This document shows positions 27,953-37,161 of a stretch of DNA of 38,174 bases, in pieces. The notes beneath the pieces were generated by a model that was not told the DNA's origin, made no database searches, and saw nothing but the letters and a program-made list of their open reading frames with translations. Positions within the stretch are counted from its first letter, which is position 1; the number at the start of each line of letters is the position of its first letter. The DNA is from Phenylobacterium sp. (lineage in GTDB: Bacteria; Pseudomonadota; Alphaproteobacteria; Caulobacterales; Caulobacteraceae), in contig JAGNIV010000027.1 of NCBI GenBank assembly GCA_018001015.1, forward strand, positions 1 through 38,174, in the 5' to 3' direction. The translations under genes and the position numbers were made by a program.

Positions 27953-28363
27953 TTACGCCTCGCCGGCCATCGCCAGGATGGCCTTCCATTCGGCGGGCTC
28001 GACGGGACAGACCGACAGCCGGAACTGCTTGAACATCTTCATCTCCGACAGGGCCGGATTGGCCTTCATCTGGGCCAGGGTGACGGGTTTCTTCAGAGCC
28101 CGGACCGGGGCCACCTCCACGGCCACGAAGCGGCCCGCCGGGTCGCTGGGATCGAGGAAGGCCTCGCGCACCACCTTGGCGATCGCCACGACCTCCAGGC
28201 CGATCTGCGAGTGGTAGAAGAAGGCCTCATCGCCGACCTTCATCGCCTTGAGATAGAGGGCCGCCTGGTTGTTGCGCACCCCATCCCAGACGGTCTTGCC
28301 GTCGCGGACCAGGTCGTCATAGCTGAACTTGTTGGGCTCGGACTTCATCAGCCAGTGGGCCAT
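27953..28363 (-). CDS. EVE domain-containing protein
   Basis: This 136-residue protein is essentially one EVE domain (PUA-like/YTH-like fold): MAHWLMKSEPNKFSYDDL, then WDGVRNNQAALYLKAMKVGDEAFFYHS, and a later PVTLAQMKANPALSEM. EVE domains bind modified nucleobases in DNA or RNA; stand-alone forms are widespread in proteobacteria and their exact ligand is mostly unknown. The start at 28363 is fixed by homology. It is divergent from the DUF6134-type gene, 117 bp apart. Confidence 0.88.
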   Translation of the reverse strand: MAHWLMKSEPNKFSYDDLVRDGKTVWDGVRNNQAALYLKAMKVGDEAFFYHSQIGLEVVAIAKVVREAFLDPSDPAGRFVAVEVAPVRALKKPVTLAQMKANPALSEMKMFKQFRLSVCPVEPAEWKAILAMAGEA

Positions 28364-28480
28364 CGGCGCATTCCCTTGGAGTCTGCCGACGATATCGCCG
28401 GCCACGGCGGCGGTTGGCAAGCGGGCCGGCGCCGGACCCTGCGCGCGCATCCGGGCCGCCCTTCGCCCCGTAGGTCAGGC

Positions 28481-29080
28481 ATGATCGATCGACGCCTCCT
28501 GCTCGCCGGCGGCCTGGCCGCCCTGCCCGGCCTGGCCCTCGCCGCCACGCCCGCCACCCGCCGGCTGACCTTCAGCGTCCTGCGCAACGGGACGAAGATC
28601 GGCGAGCATGTGATGAGTTTCTCCGGCGACCCCACCTCCCCCACGGTCACCACCGATGTGCGCATGGTCGTGAAGCTGGGGCCCGTGCCGGTGTTCCGCT
28701 ATCGGCACCACGCCGTGGAGCGGTGGACCGGGGGCCGCTTCGCCAGCCTGGAGACCACCACGGATTCGGGCGGCAAGGCCGAGCGGGTCTCGGCGCGACG
28801 CACCGAGGCCGGCGTGATCATCGAGACCGCCAAGGACAGGATCACCGGCCCGGCCGGCGTACGCCCCTTCACCCACTGGAACCCGGAGGTCTTCTCAGGC
28901 CCCCTATTCAACCCCCAGGAAGGCAAGCTGCTGAAGGTCACCGCCCGCAAGGTCAGCGCCCGCCAATGGGCGGTGCGCGGCGAGGCCGAGATCGACGACT
29001 TCTATGACGAGGCCGGGGTGTGGACCGCCCTGAGGGGCAAGCTGCAGGACGGCTCGCGGATCGAGTACCGGCGCGTTTAG
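28481..29080 (+). CDS. Exported DUF6134-type protein
   Basis: The 199-residue product starts [22 protein letters not shown], a signal peptide with an Arg pair (possible Tat) and ALA-type cleavage. The mature part is beta-rich: [40 protein letters not shown], then [20 protein letters not shown] and a C-terminal [18 protein letters not shown]. This pattern fits the DUF6134 family, periplasmic beta-sheet proteins of unknown role. Its stop overlaps the leuB stop by three bases in the shared TTTAG. Confidence 0.72.
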   Translation: MIDRRLLLAGGLAALPGLALAATPATRRLTFSVLRNGTKIGEHVMSFSGDPTSPTVTTDVRMVVKLGPVPVFRYRHHAVERWTGGRFASLETTTDSGGKAERVSARRTEAGVIIETAKDRITGPAGVRPFTHWNPEVFSGPLFNPQEGKLLKVTARKVSARQWAVRGEAEIDDFYDEAGVWTALRGKLQDGSRIEYRRV

Positions 29081-30129
29081 AGCGCCGCCAGCACCGCGTC
29101 GCCCATTTGCACCGTGGTGAGCGCGCCGCCCAGGTCGCGGGTGCGGGCGCCGTTCTCCAGCGCCTTGTTCACCGCGGCGTAGAGCTTGTCGGCGAGGTCG
29201 GTGCGGTCCAGCGACCAGCGCAGGGCCATCTCGAAGGAGAGGATGGCGGCCAGCGGATTGGCCAGGCCCTGGCCGGCGATATCCGGCGCGGAGCCGTGGA
29301 TGGGTTCATAGAGGCCGGGCTTGCCCGCCACGCCGAGCGCCGCCGAGGGCAGCATGCCGAGCGAGCCGGTGAGCTGGGCCGAGATGTCCGACAGGATGTC
29401 GCCGAACAGGTTGTCGGTGACCATGACGTCGAACTGCTTGGGGTTCTTGACGATCTGCATGGCGGCGTTGTCGGCCAGGATGTGCTCCAGCTCGACGTCG
29501 GCATAGTCGCGGGCGTGCAGGTCGGTGACCACCTGGCGCCACAGCAGGCCCGAATCCATCACGTTGGATTTCTCGGCCGAGGTCACCTTGTTGCGGCGGC
29601 CGCGGGCCAGTTCGAAGGCGACGCGGGCCACCCGCTCGATCTCGACGGTGGTGTAGACCTGGGTGTCGACGGCGCGCTTGCCGCCGCCGGGCAGGTCCTC
29701 GATGAAGCGGGGGCTGCCGAAATAGATGCCGCCGGTCAGCTCCCGGACGATCATGAAGTCCAGGCCCTCGACCACCTCGCGCTTGAGGCTGGAGGCGTCG
29801 GCCAGCGGCTGGAAGCACAGGGCCGGGCGCAGGTTGGCGAACACCTCCATGCCGGCGCGCAGGGCCAGAAGACCGGCCTCTGGACGTTTGTCGCGGGGAA
29901 CGCCCGCCCATTGCGGGCCGCCGACCGCGCCCATCAGCACGGCGCGTGAGGCCTTGGCGGTGGCGAGCGCCTCGTCGGTGAGCGGGGTCCCGTGGGCCTC
30001 ATAGCTCGCGCCCCCGAACAGCCGCTCCTCGACCTTCAGATCCGGCGCGAGGGCGGTCACCACGCGGCGAACTTGAGCCGTGACTTCAGGGCCGATGCCG
30101 TCACCCGGCAGGAGAAGGAGGTCGGTCAT
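29077..30129 (-). CDS. leuB: 3-isopropylmalate dehydrogenase
   Basis: This 350-residue protein has [16 protein letters not shown] at the N-terminus, the active-site region [14 protein letters not shown], and the family signature [19 protein letters not shown], with nucleotide loop [14 protein letters not shown]. It oxidatively decarboxylates 3-isopropylmalate in leucine synthesis. It is the last gene of a minus-strand cluster leuC-VOC-leuD-ABM-leuB, 11 bp after the ABM gene, and ends overlapping the convergent DUF6134-type gene. Confidence 0.96.
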   Translation of the reverse strand: MTDLLLLPGDGIGPEVTAQVRRVVTALAPDLKVEERLFGGASYEAHGTPLTDEALATAKASRAVLMGAVGGPQWAGVPRDKRPEAGLLALRAGMEVFANLRPALCFQPLADASSLKREVVEGLDFMIVRELTGGIYFGSPRFIEDLPGGGKRAVDTQVYTTVEIERVARVAFELARGRRNKVTSAEKSNVMDSGLLWRQVVTDLHARDYADVELEHILADNAAMQIVKNPKQFDVMVTDNLFGDILSDISAQLTGSLGMLPSAALGVAGKPGLYEPIHGSAPDIAGQGLANPLAAILSFEMALRWSLDRTDLADKLYAAVNKALENGARTRDLGGALTTVQMGDAVLAAL

Positions 30130-30140
30130 GTCGGGTCTCG

Positions 30141-30443
30141 TCAGAGGGGGCGTTGCGAGGCGGTCTGGTAGGCGATGAGCTGGCGGTCGCCAACCCCGAA
30201 CTGCGGCCAGGCGGCCCGCCAGGCGGCCATGTGCGGGGCCTGAAAGTGAGCGTCGATGGCGGCCTGGTCGCGCCAGGCCTCATAGACCCGGATCAGGCCG
30301 GGATCAGCGACATCGACGGCGTAGGAATATTCCAGGCAGCCATCCTCGGCGCGGCTGGCGGCCAGCATGGCCAGCATGTGGGGCTTGAAGCGCTCGAGGT
30401 TCTCCGGCGGGACGCGGACCGTGCCGGCGATGATGACGGTCAC
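30141..30443 (-). CDS. Antibiotic biosynthesis monooxygenase (ABM) domain protein
   Basis: The 100-residue protein is a single ABM/YgiN-type dimeric alpha-beta barrel: [20 protein letters not shown], then [17 protein letters not shown] and [20 protein letters not shown]. Relatives include quinol monooxygenases and heme-degrading proteins; many are uncharacterised. Its ATG overlaps the leuD stop (ATGA), and leuB follows 11 bp downstream, so it is made with the leucine enzymes. Why such a protein should sit there is unclear. Confidence 0.85.
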   Translation of the reverse strand: MTVIIAGTVRVPPENLERFKPHMLAMLAASRAEDGCLEYSYAVDVADPGLIRVYEAWRDQAAIDAHFQAPHMAAWRAAWPQFGVGDRQLIAYQTASQRPL

Positions 30444-31051
30444 GCCCGTTCCAGCCAGGGCTCGGACAGGGCGCGCTTGCTCTCATAGACGTCGATGTCC
30501 ATGGCGGCGGTCAGGGTCTCGCCGATGGCGTCCAGGCCCTGCAGCATCTTGGCCTTGCGCTGCGGGTCGATCTGGAAGCTGAAGGCTGCCCCCGACGGCG
30601 AGACCACGGTCTGGGCCTCCAGGTCGACGGTGACCACGTGGTTGCCGCCCTTGGCCTCCTCCATCAGGGCCTGGACCTCTTCGGGCTTCAGCACCACCGG
30701 CAGCAGGCCGTTCTGGAAGCAGTTGTTGTAGAAGATGTCGGCGAAGGACGACGAGATCACGCAGCTGATCCCGAAATCCAGCAGGGCCCAGGGGGCGTGC
30801 TCGCGGCTCGACCCGCAGCCGAAATTGTCGCCGGCCACCAGGACGCCGGCGCCCTTGTACTCAGCGCGGTTCAGCACGAAGTCGGCCTTCTCCACGCCCT
30901 GCTCATCAAAGCGGAAGTCGTAGAACAGGCCCTTGCCCAGGCCCTCGCGCTCCACGGTCTTGAGGAACTGCTTGGGGATGATCTGGTCGGTGTCGATATT
31001 GGCCATGGTCAGGGGCGCCATGCGCGCATCGAGCTTGGTGAAGGCTTTCAT
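30440..31051 (-). CDS. leuD: Isopropylmalate isomerase small subunit
   Basis: The 203-residue subunit has [15 protein letters not shown], the [13 protein letters not shown] motif in [14 protein letters not shown], and [21 protein letters not shown]. With LeuC it forms isopropylmalate isomerase, which interconverts 2- and 3-isopropylmalate. It is separated from leuC by the VOC gene, nine bp after it, and coupled by ATGA to the ABM gene. Confidence 0.96.
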   Translation of the reverse strand: MKAFTKLDARMAPLTMANIDTDQIIPKQFLKTVEREGLGKGLFYDFRFDEQGVEKADFVLNRAEYKGAGVLVAGDNFGCGSSREHAPWALLDFGISCVISSSFADIFYNNCFQNGLLPVVLKPEEVQALMEEAKGGNHVVTVDLEAQTVVSPSGAAFSFQIDPQRKAKMLQGLDAIGETLTAAMDIDVYESKRALSEPWLERA

Positions 31052-31060
31052 CGGGTCGCC

Positions 31061-31912
31061 TCAGGCGTTCTGCTGGATGATCAGGGCCGGGGCCGAGGGC
31101 ACGCCGGACCGGAGCGTAAAGACCTTGGTGCCGGGCTTGCGGCCGGTGCGGACCTCGGAGACGTCGAAGCCGGCCGCGGCGATGCGGGCCCGGGCGGCGT
31201 CGGCGTCCAGCACGCGCCAGGCCAGGCCGCCGAAGCGGTCGGGGGCGTCAGACACCGGTGTCTTCAGGCTCGCACCCATCTCCACCACCGCCGAACCGCA
31301 GCGGAAGAACAGCTGGCGCACGCCCCACTGGTCGTTGGAACGGTCGAGGCGCAAATCCAGGTTCAGCTTGGCGCCGTAGATGGCCAGCGCCCGGTCGGGA
31401 TTGGCGGTGTTGATCACCACGTGGTCGAGTTCGCTGACCGCCGAGGCCTCGCTCTCGAGGGGCGGCGACAGGGGCCAGGGCTCGCCGCTGCGGGGCGGAT
31501 CCACCAGCAGGATGTTGAGGCCCCCGGTGTCGGCGGCGTTGAGCGCCGAGGTGGTCCAGTAACGCTTGCGGCCGTCATCGTGGGTCGAGCGGGTGGGACC
31601 AGGCGCCGTGCCGCGCAGGCCCCGGCGCTCGGCCAGCTTTTGGGCGTCCTGCGCGTTCTCGACGGTGAAGGCGATGGCCCAGATGCCCTCGCCATGCTCG
31701 GCCAAGTGTTTGCGGATGGTGTCTCCGAAGGCGCCCTCGCCGTGCGGGGTGATGACGTCCAGCGCCATGTTGGGCAGCTGGAACCAGGCGTGGCGGGCCC
31801 CGCCGTCGCCGCCGATCCAGTTGGGCTCGCGGCCCAGCAGGGCGCGATAGCCGGCCACGGCCGCGTCCAGATCGTTCACCGCGAGCGCGATGTGATCCAG
31901 CCCCGTGATCAT
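31061..31912 (-). CDS. VOC-family (glyoxalase-fold) protein
   Basis: The 283-residue protein has two glyoxalase-fold halves. The first starts [20 protein letters not shown]; the second starts near residue 156 with [19 protein letters not shown]. The metal-ligand positions include His7 of the first half and His in ELDHVVI of the second, plus Glu in VVEMGASL. It fits Glyoxalase_3-like VOC proteins; enzymes of this superfamily are dioxygenases, lyases or epimerases, and the reaction cannot be inferred. Its start overlaps the leuC stop (ATGA) and leuD follows nine bp later, so it is an integral member of the leucine operon. Confidence 0.85.
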   Translation of the reverse strand: MITGLDHIALAVNDLDAAVAGYRALLGREPNWIGGDGGARHAWFQLPNMALDVITPHGEGAFGDTIRKHLAEHGEGIWAIAFTVENAQDAQKLAERRGLRGTAPGPTRSTHDDGRKRYWTTSALNAADTGGLNILLVDPPRSGEPWPLSPPLESEASAVSELDHVVINTANPDRALAIYGAKLNLDLRLDRSNDQWGVRQLFFRCGSAVVEMGASLKTPVSDAPDRFGGLAWRVLDADAARARIAAAGFDVSEVRTGRKPGTKVFTLRSGVPSAPALIIQQNA

Positions 31913-33336
31913 TTCAGCATCTCCCGAACGTCGACGATGTGGCCGGCGATGGCGGCGGCCGCGGCCATGGCCGGGCTCATCAGGTGAGTGCGCCCGCCCC
32001 GGCCCTGGCGGCCCTCGAAGTTGCGGTTGGAGGTCGAGGCGCAGCGTTCCCCCGGCGCCAGGCGGTCGGGGTTCATCCCGAGGCACATCGAGCAGCCCGG
32101 CTCGCGCCAGTCGAAGCCCACCGCCTTGAAGATGGCGTCGAGGCCCTCTTCCTCGGCCTGTTCCTTCACCAGGCCCGAGCCCGGCACCACCATGGCCCGC
32201 ACGTGGGGCGCCACCAGGCGGCCGTTCAGGAAGGCGTGCTGGGCCACGGCGGCGGCGGACCGCAGGTCCTCGATCCGGCTGTTGGTGCAGGAGCCGATGA
32301 AGACCACATCCACCTTGGCCTCGGAGATCGGCTGGCCGGCGGTGAGGCCCATATAGTCCAGCGCCCGCTCGGCGGAGATCCGCTTGTCGGGCGTGGCGAA
32401 GCTCTCCGGCGCGGGCACGTTGCCGGTCACCGCCACCACGTCTTCGGGGCTGGTGCCCCAGGTGACGGTCGGGGCGATATCGGCGGCGTCCAGCACCACC
32501 TCGCGGTCGAACACCGCGTCGTCGTCGGAGAAGAAGGTCTTCCAGTGGGCGAGCGCCATCTCCCAGGCCGCGCCCTTCGGCGTGGCCGGCCGGCCCATCA
32601 TGTAGTCGAAGGTGGTCTGGTCGGGCGCCACGAGCCCCGCCCGCGCCCCGGCCTCGATGGCCAGGTTGCACAGGGTCATGCGGCCCTCCATGGACAGGCC
32701 ACGGATCGCCTCGCCGGCATATTCGATCACCGAGCCGGTGCCGCCCGCCGTGCCGATGGCGCCGACGATGGCCAGGGCGAAGTCCTTGGCGCCGACGCCG
32801 GGACCCGGGGTCCCGTTGACGGTCACCCGCAGGTTCTTCGACTTCTTCTGGCGCAGGGTCTGGGTGGCCAGGACGTGCTCGACCTCCGAGGTGCCGATGC
32901 CTTGGGCGAGCGCCCCGAAGGCGCCGTGGGTCGAGGTGTGGCTGTCGCCGCAGACGATGGTCATGCCGGGCTGGGTGCGGCCCTGCTCAGGGCCCACCAC
33001 GTGGACGATGCCGTTGCGGATATCGCCCATCGGGAAGAACTCGATGCCCGCTTCCTTGACGTTGCGCTCCAGGGTCTGGAGCTGCAGGCGCGCCTCCTCG
33101 TCGGCCACCGCGCCGACGCCCAGCGCCTGACCTTCGGTGGGGACGTTGTGGTCGGCCACAGCCAGGGTGCGGTCGGGGCGGCGCACGGGGCGGCCGGCGG
33201 CCCGAAGACCCGCGAAGGCCTGGGGCGTCGTCACCTCGTGGATCAGGTGCAGGTCGATATAGAGGATGGCCTCGCCGTCTTGCTCCGCAACGACGTGGGC
33301 GTCCCAGATCTTGTCATAAAGGGTCTTGCCGGACAT
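31909..33336 (-). CDS. leuC: Isopropylmalate isomerase large subunit
   Basis: The 475-residue subunit has [12 protein letters not shown] at the start, [20 protein letters not shown], the first cluster cysteine in [13 protein letters not shown], and the CxxC pair in [12 protein letters not shown], all typical of aconitase-family [4Fe-4S] enzymes. It is the first gene of the leucine cluster. The ATG at 33336 has no Shine-Dalgarno; an ATG at 33345 would add three residues. A strong hairpin lies 14 bases upstream in the leader. Confidence 0.95.
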   Translation of the reverse strand: MSGKTLYDKIWDAHVVAEQDGEAILYIDLHLIHEVTTPQAFAGLRAAGRPVRRPDRTLAVADHNVPTEGQALGVGAVADEEARLQLQTLERNVKEAGIEFFPMGDIRNGIVHVVGPEQGRTQPGMTIVCGDSHTSTHGAFGALAQGIGTSEVEHVLATQTLRQKKSKNLRVTVNGTPGPGVGAKDFALAIVGAIGTAGGTGSVIEYAGEAIRGLSMEGRMTLCNLAIEAGARAGLVAPDQTTFDYMMGRPATPKGAAWEMALAHWKTFFSDDDAVFDREVVLDAADIAPTVTWGTSPEDVVAVTGNVPAPESFATPDKRISAERALDYMGLTAGQPISEAKVDVVFIGSCTNSRIEDLRSAAAVAQHAFLNGRLVAPHVRAMVVPGSGLVKEQAEEEGLDAIFKAVGFDWREPGCSMCLGMNPDRLAPGERCASTSNRNFEGRQGRGGRTHLMSPAMAAAAAIAGHIVDVREMLK

Positions 33337-33350
33337 GGGCGGCATGTAGG

Positions 33351-33384
33351 GTCGCGGGGGGGCGTAAGTCCAGCGCCCCGCGAC
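33351..33384 (-). promoter_or_regulatory. Hairpin in the leuC leader
   Basis: GTCGCGGGG (33351-33359) and CCCCGCGAC (33376-33384) are perfect 9-bp complements, with further GC pairing possible inside. In the leuC mRNA the stem ends 14 bases before the start codon. No leucine-codon-rich leader peptide and no U-tract are present, so classic attenuation is not supported. It could instead affect translation or end the upstream epimerase transcript. Confidence 0.45.
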
Positions 33385-33415
33385 GAAATCCCCCTTGCCC
33401 GCGCAAGAATTTGCC

Positions 33416-34393
33416 TCATGCCGCGGCTTTTTGGGCGACCGGGAGGCAACCTTGACCCGCAAGCGCCGTGCGAAGGGCGGTTTCCAGGGGGGTGTGCGGC
33501 TCCGCGCCGAGGGTTTTCACCAGCCTGGCGTTGTCCAGCAGGACGGTATTGTCCCAGAGATAGCGCATCTCCAGCATCTCCCGCAGGGTCTCGACGAAGG
33601 GAGCGACGGCGCGCAGGGCCAGCCACGGGAACCGCTTCACCGAGAGCCTGCGGCCGGCCACCCGTTCGAGGCCCGCGATCATCTCGTCGCCGGTGAGCTG
33701 GTGACCGCCGAACTGGTAGGCGGCGAAGTCGGGCAGAGTCGCCTCGATCTCCGCCAGCCGCGCCATGGTCTGGGCCAGGTCGGGCAGGTAGGCCCAGGCG
33801 TGGCGGATGTCGCGCGGGCCGGGATAGCTCACCGACCTCAGCGGCCTGTCCTTGGCCACCAGGCCCTCGGTCAGCCAGGAGGAGCCGCTGACCGGCCCGA
33901 AGAAATCGCCGGCCCGCACCACGAGGGTCCGCACCCCGGCGGTTCGCAGCCGCTGTTCCATCTTCACCCGGATCGCGCCCTTGCGGGTCCTGGGGTTCTG
34001 GGGCGCGTCCTCCGCCATCCTGGGGAAGGCGTCGGGGCCGTAGTTGTAGACATTGCCCGGGAAGATGATCCGCGCCCCCGTGGCCTGGGCCGCGGCGATG
34101 GTGGCCTCCAGCATGGGGAGGGCGAGCCCCGCCCAGTTCCGGTAGCCCGGCGGATTGGCGCCGTGGACGATCACCGTCACGCCGCGCGCCGCCGCCGTCA
34201 CCTCGGCCGGCGACATGGCGTCTCCCTTGACCCATTCGATGCGCTCCAGGCCGACGGCCTCGCGGGCCGCCCGAACTGGATCGCGATGCAGGCCGCGCAC
34301 CCGCCAGCCGTGGGCCAGCAGGGCCGCCGCGGCCTCGCCGCCCACCGATCCCATCGCGCCAATCACCAGGGCGGTCTTATCTGAGGCCGTCAT
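33416..34393 (-). CDS. NAD-dependent epimerase/dehydratase family protein
   Basis: The 325-residue protein has an N-terminal Rossmann fold with [15 protein letters not shown], a VKGDAMSP segment, [14 protein letters not shown] (the SDR active-site region with Tyr), and [10 protein letters not shown] in the substrate half, as in extended SDR epimerases. The classical YxxxK is not obvious; the Lys may be KMEQRL. The substrate is unknown. It is divergent from the LysR regulator (start codons 87 bp apart), so that regulator may control it. Confidence 0.85.
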   Translation of the reverse strand: MTASDKTALVIGAMGSVGGEAAAALLAHGWRVRGLHRDPVRAAREAVGLERIEWVKGDAMSPAEVTAAARGVTVIVHGANPPGYRNWAGLALPMLEATIAAAQATGARIIFPGNVYNYGPDAFPRMAEDAPQNPRTRKGAIRVKMEQRLRTAGVRTLVVRAGDFFGPVSGSSWLTEGLVAKDRPLRSVSYPGPRDIRHAWAYLPDLAQTMARLAEIEATLPDFAAYQFGGHQLTGDEMIAGLERVAGRRLSVKRFPWLALRAVAPFVETLREMLEMRYLWDNTVLLDNARLVKTLGAEPHTPLETALRTALAGQGCLPVAQKAAA

Positions 34394-34480
34394 ATCGCCA
34401 TCTCCGTTGAGGGACCAGGATCGACGACGGGGGCCTCAAACGAAATTGCGGATATCCGTGACTCAGTTATTCATGTGCGC

Positions 34481-35374
34481 ATGAGCGATCCGACCTGGGA
34501 CCTGTATCAGAGCCTGCACGCGGTGCTGCAGGCCGGCAGCCTGTCGGCCGCCTCCCGGTCCCGTGGCCTGACCCAACCCACCATCGGCCGCCATATCGAG
34601 ACCCTTGAGCAGCAGCTGGGGGCGCCGCTGTTCCTGCGCAGTCCGCGCGGCCTGACCCCCACCGACCTGGCCGTCAGCCTGAAGGCCCACCTGGAGGAGA
34701 TGCACGCCGCCGCCTCAGCCGCCGCGCGTGACGCCTCCGGTTCGGCCGACAGCGAGAAGGGCTCGATCCGCATCGCCGCCAGCCTGATCGTCGGCGTCGA
34801 GGTGCTGCCGCAGATCCTGGCCGGTTTCATGGAGCAGCATCCCGACATCGCCATCGAACTGGTGCTGTCCAACAAGATCGAGGACCTGTCGCGCCGCGAC
34901 GCCGATATCGCCGTGCGCATGGCCCGGCCCACCCAGGGCGCCCTGGTGGCCCGCAAGATCGGCATGCTGGGGGTCGGGTTCTACGCCACCCAGGGCTATA
35001 TCGACCGGCGCGGCATGCCCCAGAGCATGGAGGACCTGGAGAACCATGTCCTCTGCGGTTTCGACCGTGAACGGCCGCCCCTGGAGGCCCTCACCCAGAT
35101 CGAGTTCCCCCGTCCGATCACCCGCGACGTCTTCGCCTTCCGCACCGACAATGACGCCGCCCAGATCGCCGCGGTCCGCGCGGGCATGGGCATCGGCGGA
35201 ATCCAGCACCAGATCGCCCGGCGCGACGGCCTGGTGCCGGTGCTGGCCAACGCCTTTTCCTTCGAACTCGAATGCTGGATCGCCATGCACGAGAACCTCA
35301 AGGGCAGCCGCCGCATGCGGCTGATGTTCGACCACCTGGGGGCGGGGTTCGCTGAGTATCTGGGGCGCAAGTGA
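34481..35374 (+). CDS. LysR family transcriptional regulator
   Basis: The 297-residue regulator has an N-terminal helix-turn-helix (AVLQAGSLSAASRSRGLTQP, then TIGRHIETLEQQLGAPLF) and a linker to a periplasmic-binding-protein-like effector domain (IRIAASLIVGVEVLPQILAG, VLSNKIEDLSRRDADIAVRM). ATG at 34481 is taken as start; in-frame GTG at 34475 is equally placed, and neither has a ribosome site. Its divergent position suggests control of the epimerase gene, as usual for LysR regulators. The stop overlaps the GFA gene start by one base. Confidence 0.9.
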   Translation: MSDPTWDLYQSLHAVLQAGSLSAASRSRGLTQPTIGRHIETLEQQLGAPLFLRSPRGLTPTDLAVSLKAHLEEMHAAASAAARDASGSADSEKGSIRIAASLIVGVEVLPQILAGFMEQHPDIAIELVLSNKIEDLSRRDADIAVRMARPTQGALVARKIGMLGVGFYATQGYIDRRGMPQSMEDLENHVLCGFDRERPPLEALTQIEFPRPITRDVFAFRTDNDAAQIAAVRAGMGIGGIQHQIARRDGLVPVLANAFSFELECWIAMHENLKGSRRMRLMFDHLGAGFAEYLGRK

Positions 35375-35844
35375 TGGGCCGCCTGCCGGATTTTCCCATC
35401 GAGGGCGGCTGCGCCTGTGGGGCCGTCCGCTACCGGCTGAACGCCCCGCCGATCGCGGTCTATACCTGCCATTGCACCGACTGCCAGTCGTTGACGGGCA
35501 GCGCCTTTTCCATGGCCATGCCGGTGCTGCGCAGGGACTTCGAGATCACCCAGGGTGAGCCAGCCAATTGGCCGCGCAAGGCGACCTCGGGGACGGTGAT
35601 CCCGCAGCGCTTCTGCCCCGACTGCGGAACGCGGGTGTTCACAGAGCCGCCGGGCGGGCCGCATTCCCTGACCGTCCGGCCGGGGACTCTGGACGACACC
35701 AGCTGGCTGCATCCGGTCTCGGCCTTCTGGGTGTCCAGCGCCCAGCCCTGGGTGCGGTTCGCCGACGACGTGCTGCAGTACGAGACCCAGCCCACGGACT
35801 TCGTCCCGGTGATGCAGGCGTGGAAGGCGTGGGTCGAGGGCTGA
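35374..35844 (+). CDS. GFA/CENP-V family zinc protein
   Basis: This 156-residue protein has the zinc-binding cysteines of the GFA (glutathione-dependent formaldehyde-activating enzyme)/CENP-V family: GGCACGAVRYR, YTCHCTDCQSLTGSAF and FCPDCGTRVF. The named enzyme promotes formaldehyde-glutathione addition, but most family members are uncharacterised. Starts at GTG 35371 and ATG 35374 are adjacent; the ATG gives the TGATG coupling to the LysR gene. A hairpin follows its stop. Confidence 0.9.
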   Translation: MGRLPDFPIEGGCACGAVRYRLNAPPIAVYTCHCTDCQSLTGSAFSMAMPVLRRDFEITQGEPANWPRKATSGTVIPQRFCPDCGTRVFTEPPGGPHSLTVRPGTLDDTSWLHPVSAFWVSSAQPWVRFADDVLQYETQPTDFVPVMQAWKAWVEG

Positions 35845-35853
35845 AACGAAAAC

Positions 35854-35877
35854 GGCGGCCCCGTCGCCAGGGCCGCC
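35854..35877. terminator. Bidirectional terminator between GFA gene and rplS
   Basis: GGCGGCCC (35854-35861) and GGGCCGCC (35870-35877) form an 8-bp GC stem with an eight-base loop, flanked by CGAAAAC on the left and GCTTGAAAC on the right, between convergent genes. Confidence 0.65.
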
Positions 35878-35904
35878 GCTTGAAACTCGTAAACTCGGAA
35901 GACC

Positions 35905-36318
35905 TTAGTCCTCGGCGGTTTCCGCCGGGGTGACGGTTTCCGGCTTGGCCGCGCCGCCGGTGTAGGAGCGTTCGGCGATCCGGGCCGACTTCCCGCGACG
36001 ATCGCGCAGATAATAGAGCTTGGCGCGACGCACGACGCCGCGACGCTTCACTTCGATGGATTCGATGTTCGGCGAATGCAGGGGGAACACGCGTTCCACG
36101 CCTTCGCCGAAGGAGATCTTGCGGACGGTGAAGCTCTCGTTGATGCCGCCGCCCTGACGGGCGATGCAGACACCTTCATAGGCCTGGACGCGCTCGCGCT
36201 CGCCTTCCTTGATCTTCACGTTGACGCGAAGGGTGTCGCCGGCTTGGAAATCGGGGATCTTGCGGGTGGCGAGAAGGCGGTTGCGCTCTTCGTCTTCCAG
36301 CTGCTGGATGATGTTCAT
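35905..36318 (-). CDS. rplS: 50S ribosomal protein L19
   Basis: The 137-residue protein is L19, with [39 protein letters not shown] and [21 protein letters not shown]. It lies at the 30S-50S interface. The C-terminal tail ([17 protein letters not shown]) is acidic and not part of the core, as often seen in alphaproteobacteria. The start at 36318 has GGACCATCCG upstream and fixed homology. It follows trmD by 25 bp, the usual order. Confidence 0.97.
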   Translation of the reverse strand: MNIIQQLEDEERNRLLATRKIPDFQAGDTLRVNVKIKEGERERVQAYEGVCIARQGGGINESFTVRKISFGEGVERVFPLHSPNIESIEVKRRGVVRRAKLYYLRDRRGKSARIAERSYTGGAAKPETVTPAETAED

Positions 36319-36343
36319 CGGATGGTCCTCTAGGTCTTCGGGC

Positions 36344-37072
36344 TTAGTCGCCCTTTGGCTGTTGATTGGCGGTTCGCCGCGCCCACAAGTCCGGCCGCTG
36401 CTTCCGCGTCGTCTCTTCACGCTGCTCAGTCCGCCATTTCCGCACCAGGGCGTGATGGCCGCTCAGCAGCACCTCGGGGATATCCAGGCCTTCGAACGTC
36501 CGCGGTCGGGTATATTGCGGACCTTCAAGGAGCCCGTCCTCGAAGCTTTCTTCACTCAAGCTCTCGGCCTGTCCCAACACACCAGGGACCAGCCGCACGC
36601 ACGCCTCGATCGTCACCAGGGCGGCGGCCTCGCCACCGGCGAGCACCGCGTCTCCGACGGCGACCTCCTCGAACCCGCGCGCGTCGAGCACCCGCTGGTC
36701 CACCCCCTCGAACCGGCCGGCCAGGACGATCAGTCCCGGGCCGTCAGCCCACTCTTTTACGCGCGCCTGGGTCAGGGGCTTGCCCCGAGCGCTCATATAC
36801 AAAAGCGGCCGTCCTCGCCGCTCCACGCTGTCCAGCGCGGAAGCGATGACGTCCGCTCGCATCACCTGTCCGGGGCCGCCACCCGCGGGGGTGTCGTCCA
36901 GGAAGCCGCGCTTATCCTTGGAAAATCCCCGAATGTCCACTGTTTCCAAGGACCACAGCCCCTGCTCGCGCCACGCCGTGCCGATCAGCGAGACGCCGAG
37001 CGGACCGGGAAAGGCCTCGGGGAACATGGTCAGGACGGTGGCGTCGAAGGACATGTGCGGCTTTTGGACCAT
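36344..37072 (-). CDS. trmD: tRNA (guanine-N1-)-methyltransferase
   Basis: This 242-residue SPOUT enzyme has [14 protein letters not shown] near the N-terminus, [14 protein letters not shown], the knot region ARGKPLTQ and [12 protein letters not shown], and the C-terminal [21 protein letters not shown]. It methylates G37 in tRNAs to prevent frameshifting. ATG 37072 and 37054 are both possible starts. rplS follows, but rimM and rpsP, often upstream of trmD, are replaced by a divergent thioesterase gene 89 bp away. Confidence 0.96.
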   Translation of the reverse strand: MVQKPHMSFDATVLTMFPEAFPGPLGVSLIGTAWREQGLWSLETVDIRGFSKDKRGFLDDTPAGGGPGQVMRADVIASALDSVERRGRPLLYMSARGKPLTQARVKEWADGPGLIVLAGRFEGVDQRVLDARGFEEVAVGDAVLAGGEAAALVTIEACVRLVPGVLGQAESLSEESFEDGLLEGPQYTRPRTFEGLDIPEVLLSGHHALVRKWRTEQREETTRKQRPDLWARRTANQQPKGD

Positions 37073-37161
37073 TGGCGTGCGTAATTCTACCGCCTTGCCC
37101 GAGCGCCGCTATGGGCCTAATCCAGCGCCTTTCGCACTTGCAGCATATTTCGAGACGGACA

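Noticed and set aside
33337-33415. Leucine attenuator leader peptide before leuC
   Set aside because: No small frame with a run of Leu codons and no terminator U-tract were found.
31939-33696. Plus-strand frame of 585 codons opposite leuC
   Set aside because: leuC is unmistakable on the other strand; the frame has shadow-type composition and no recognisable domain.
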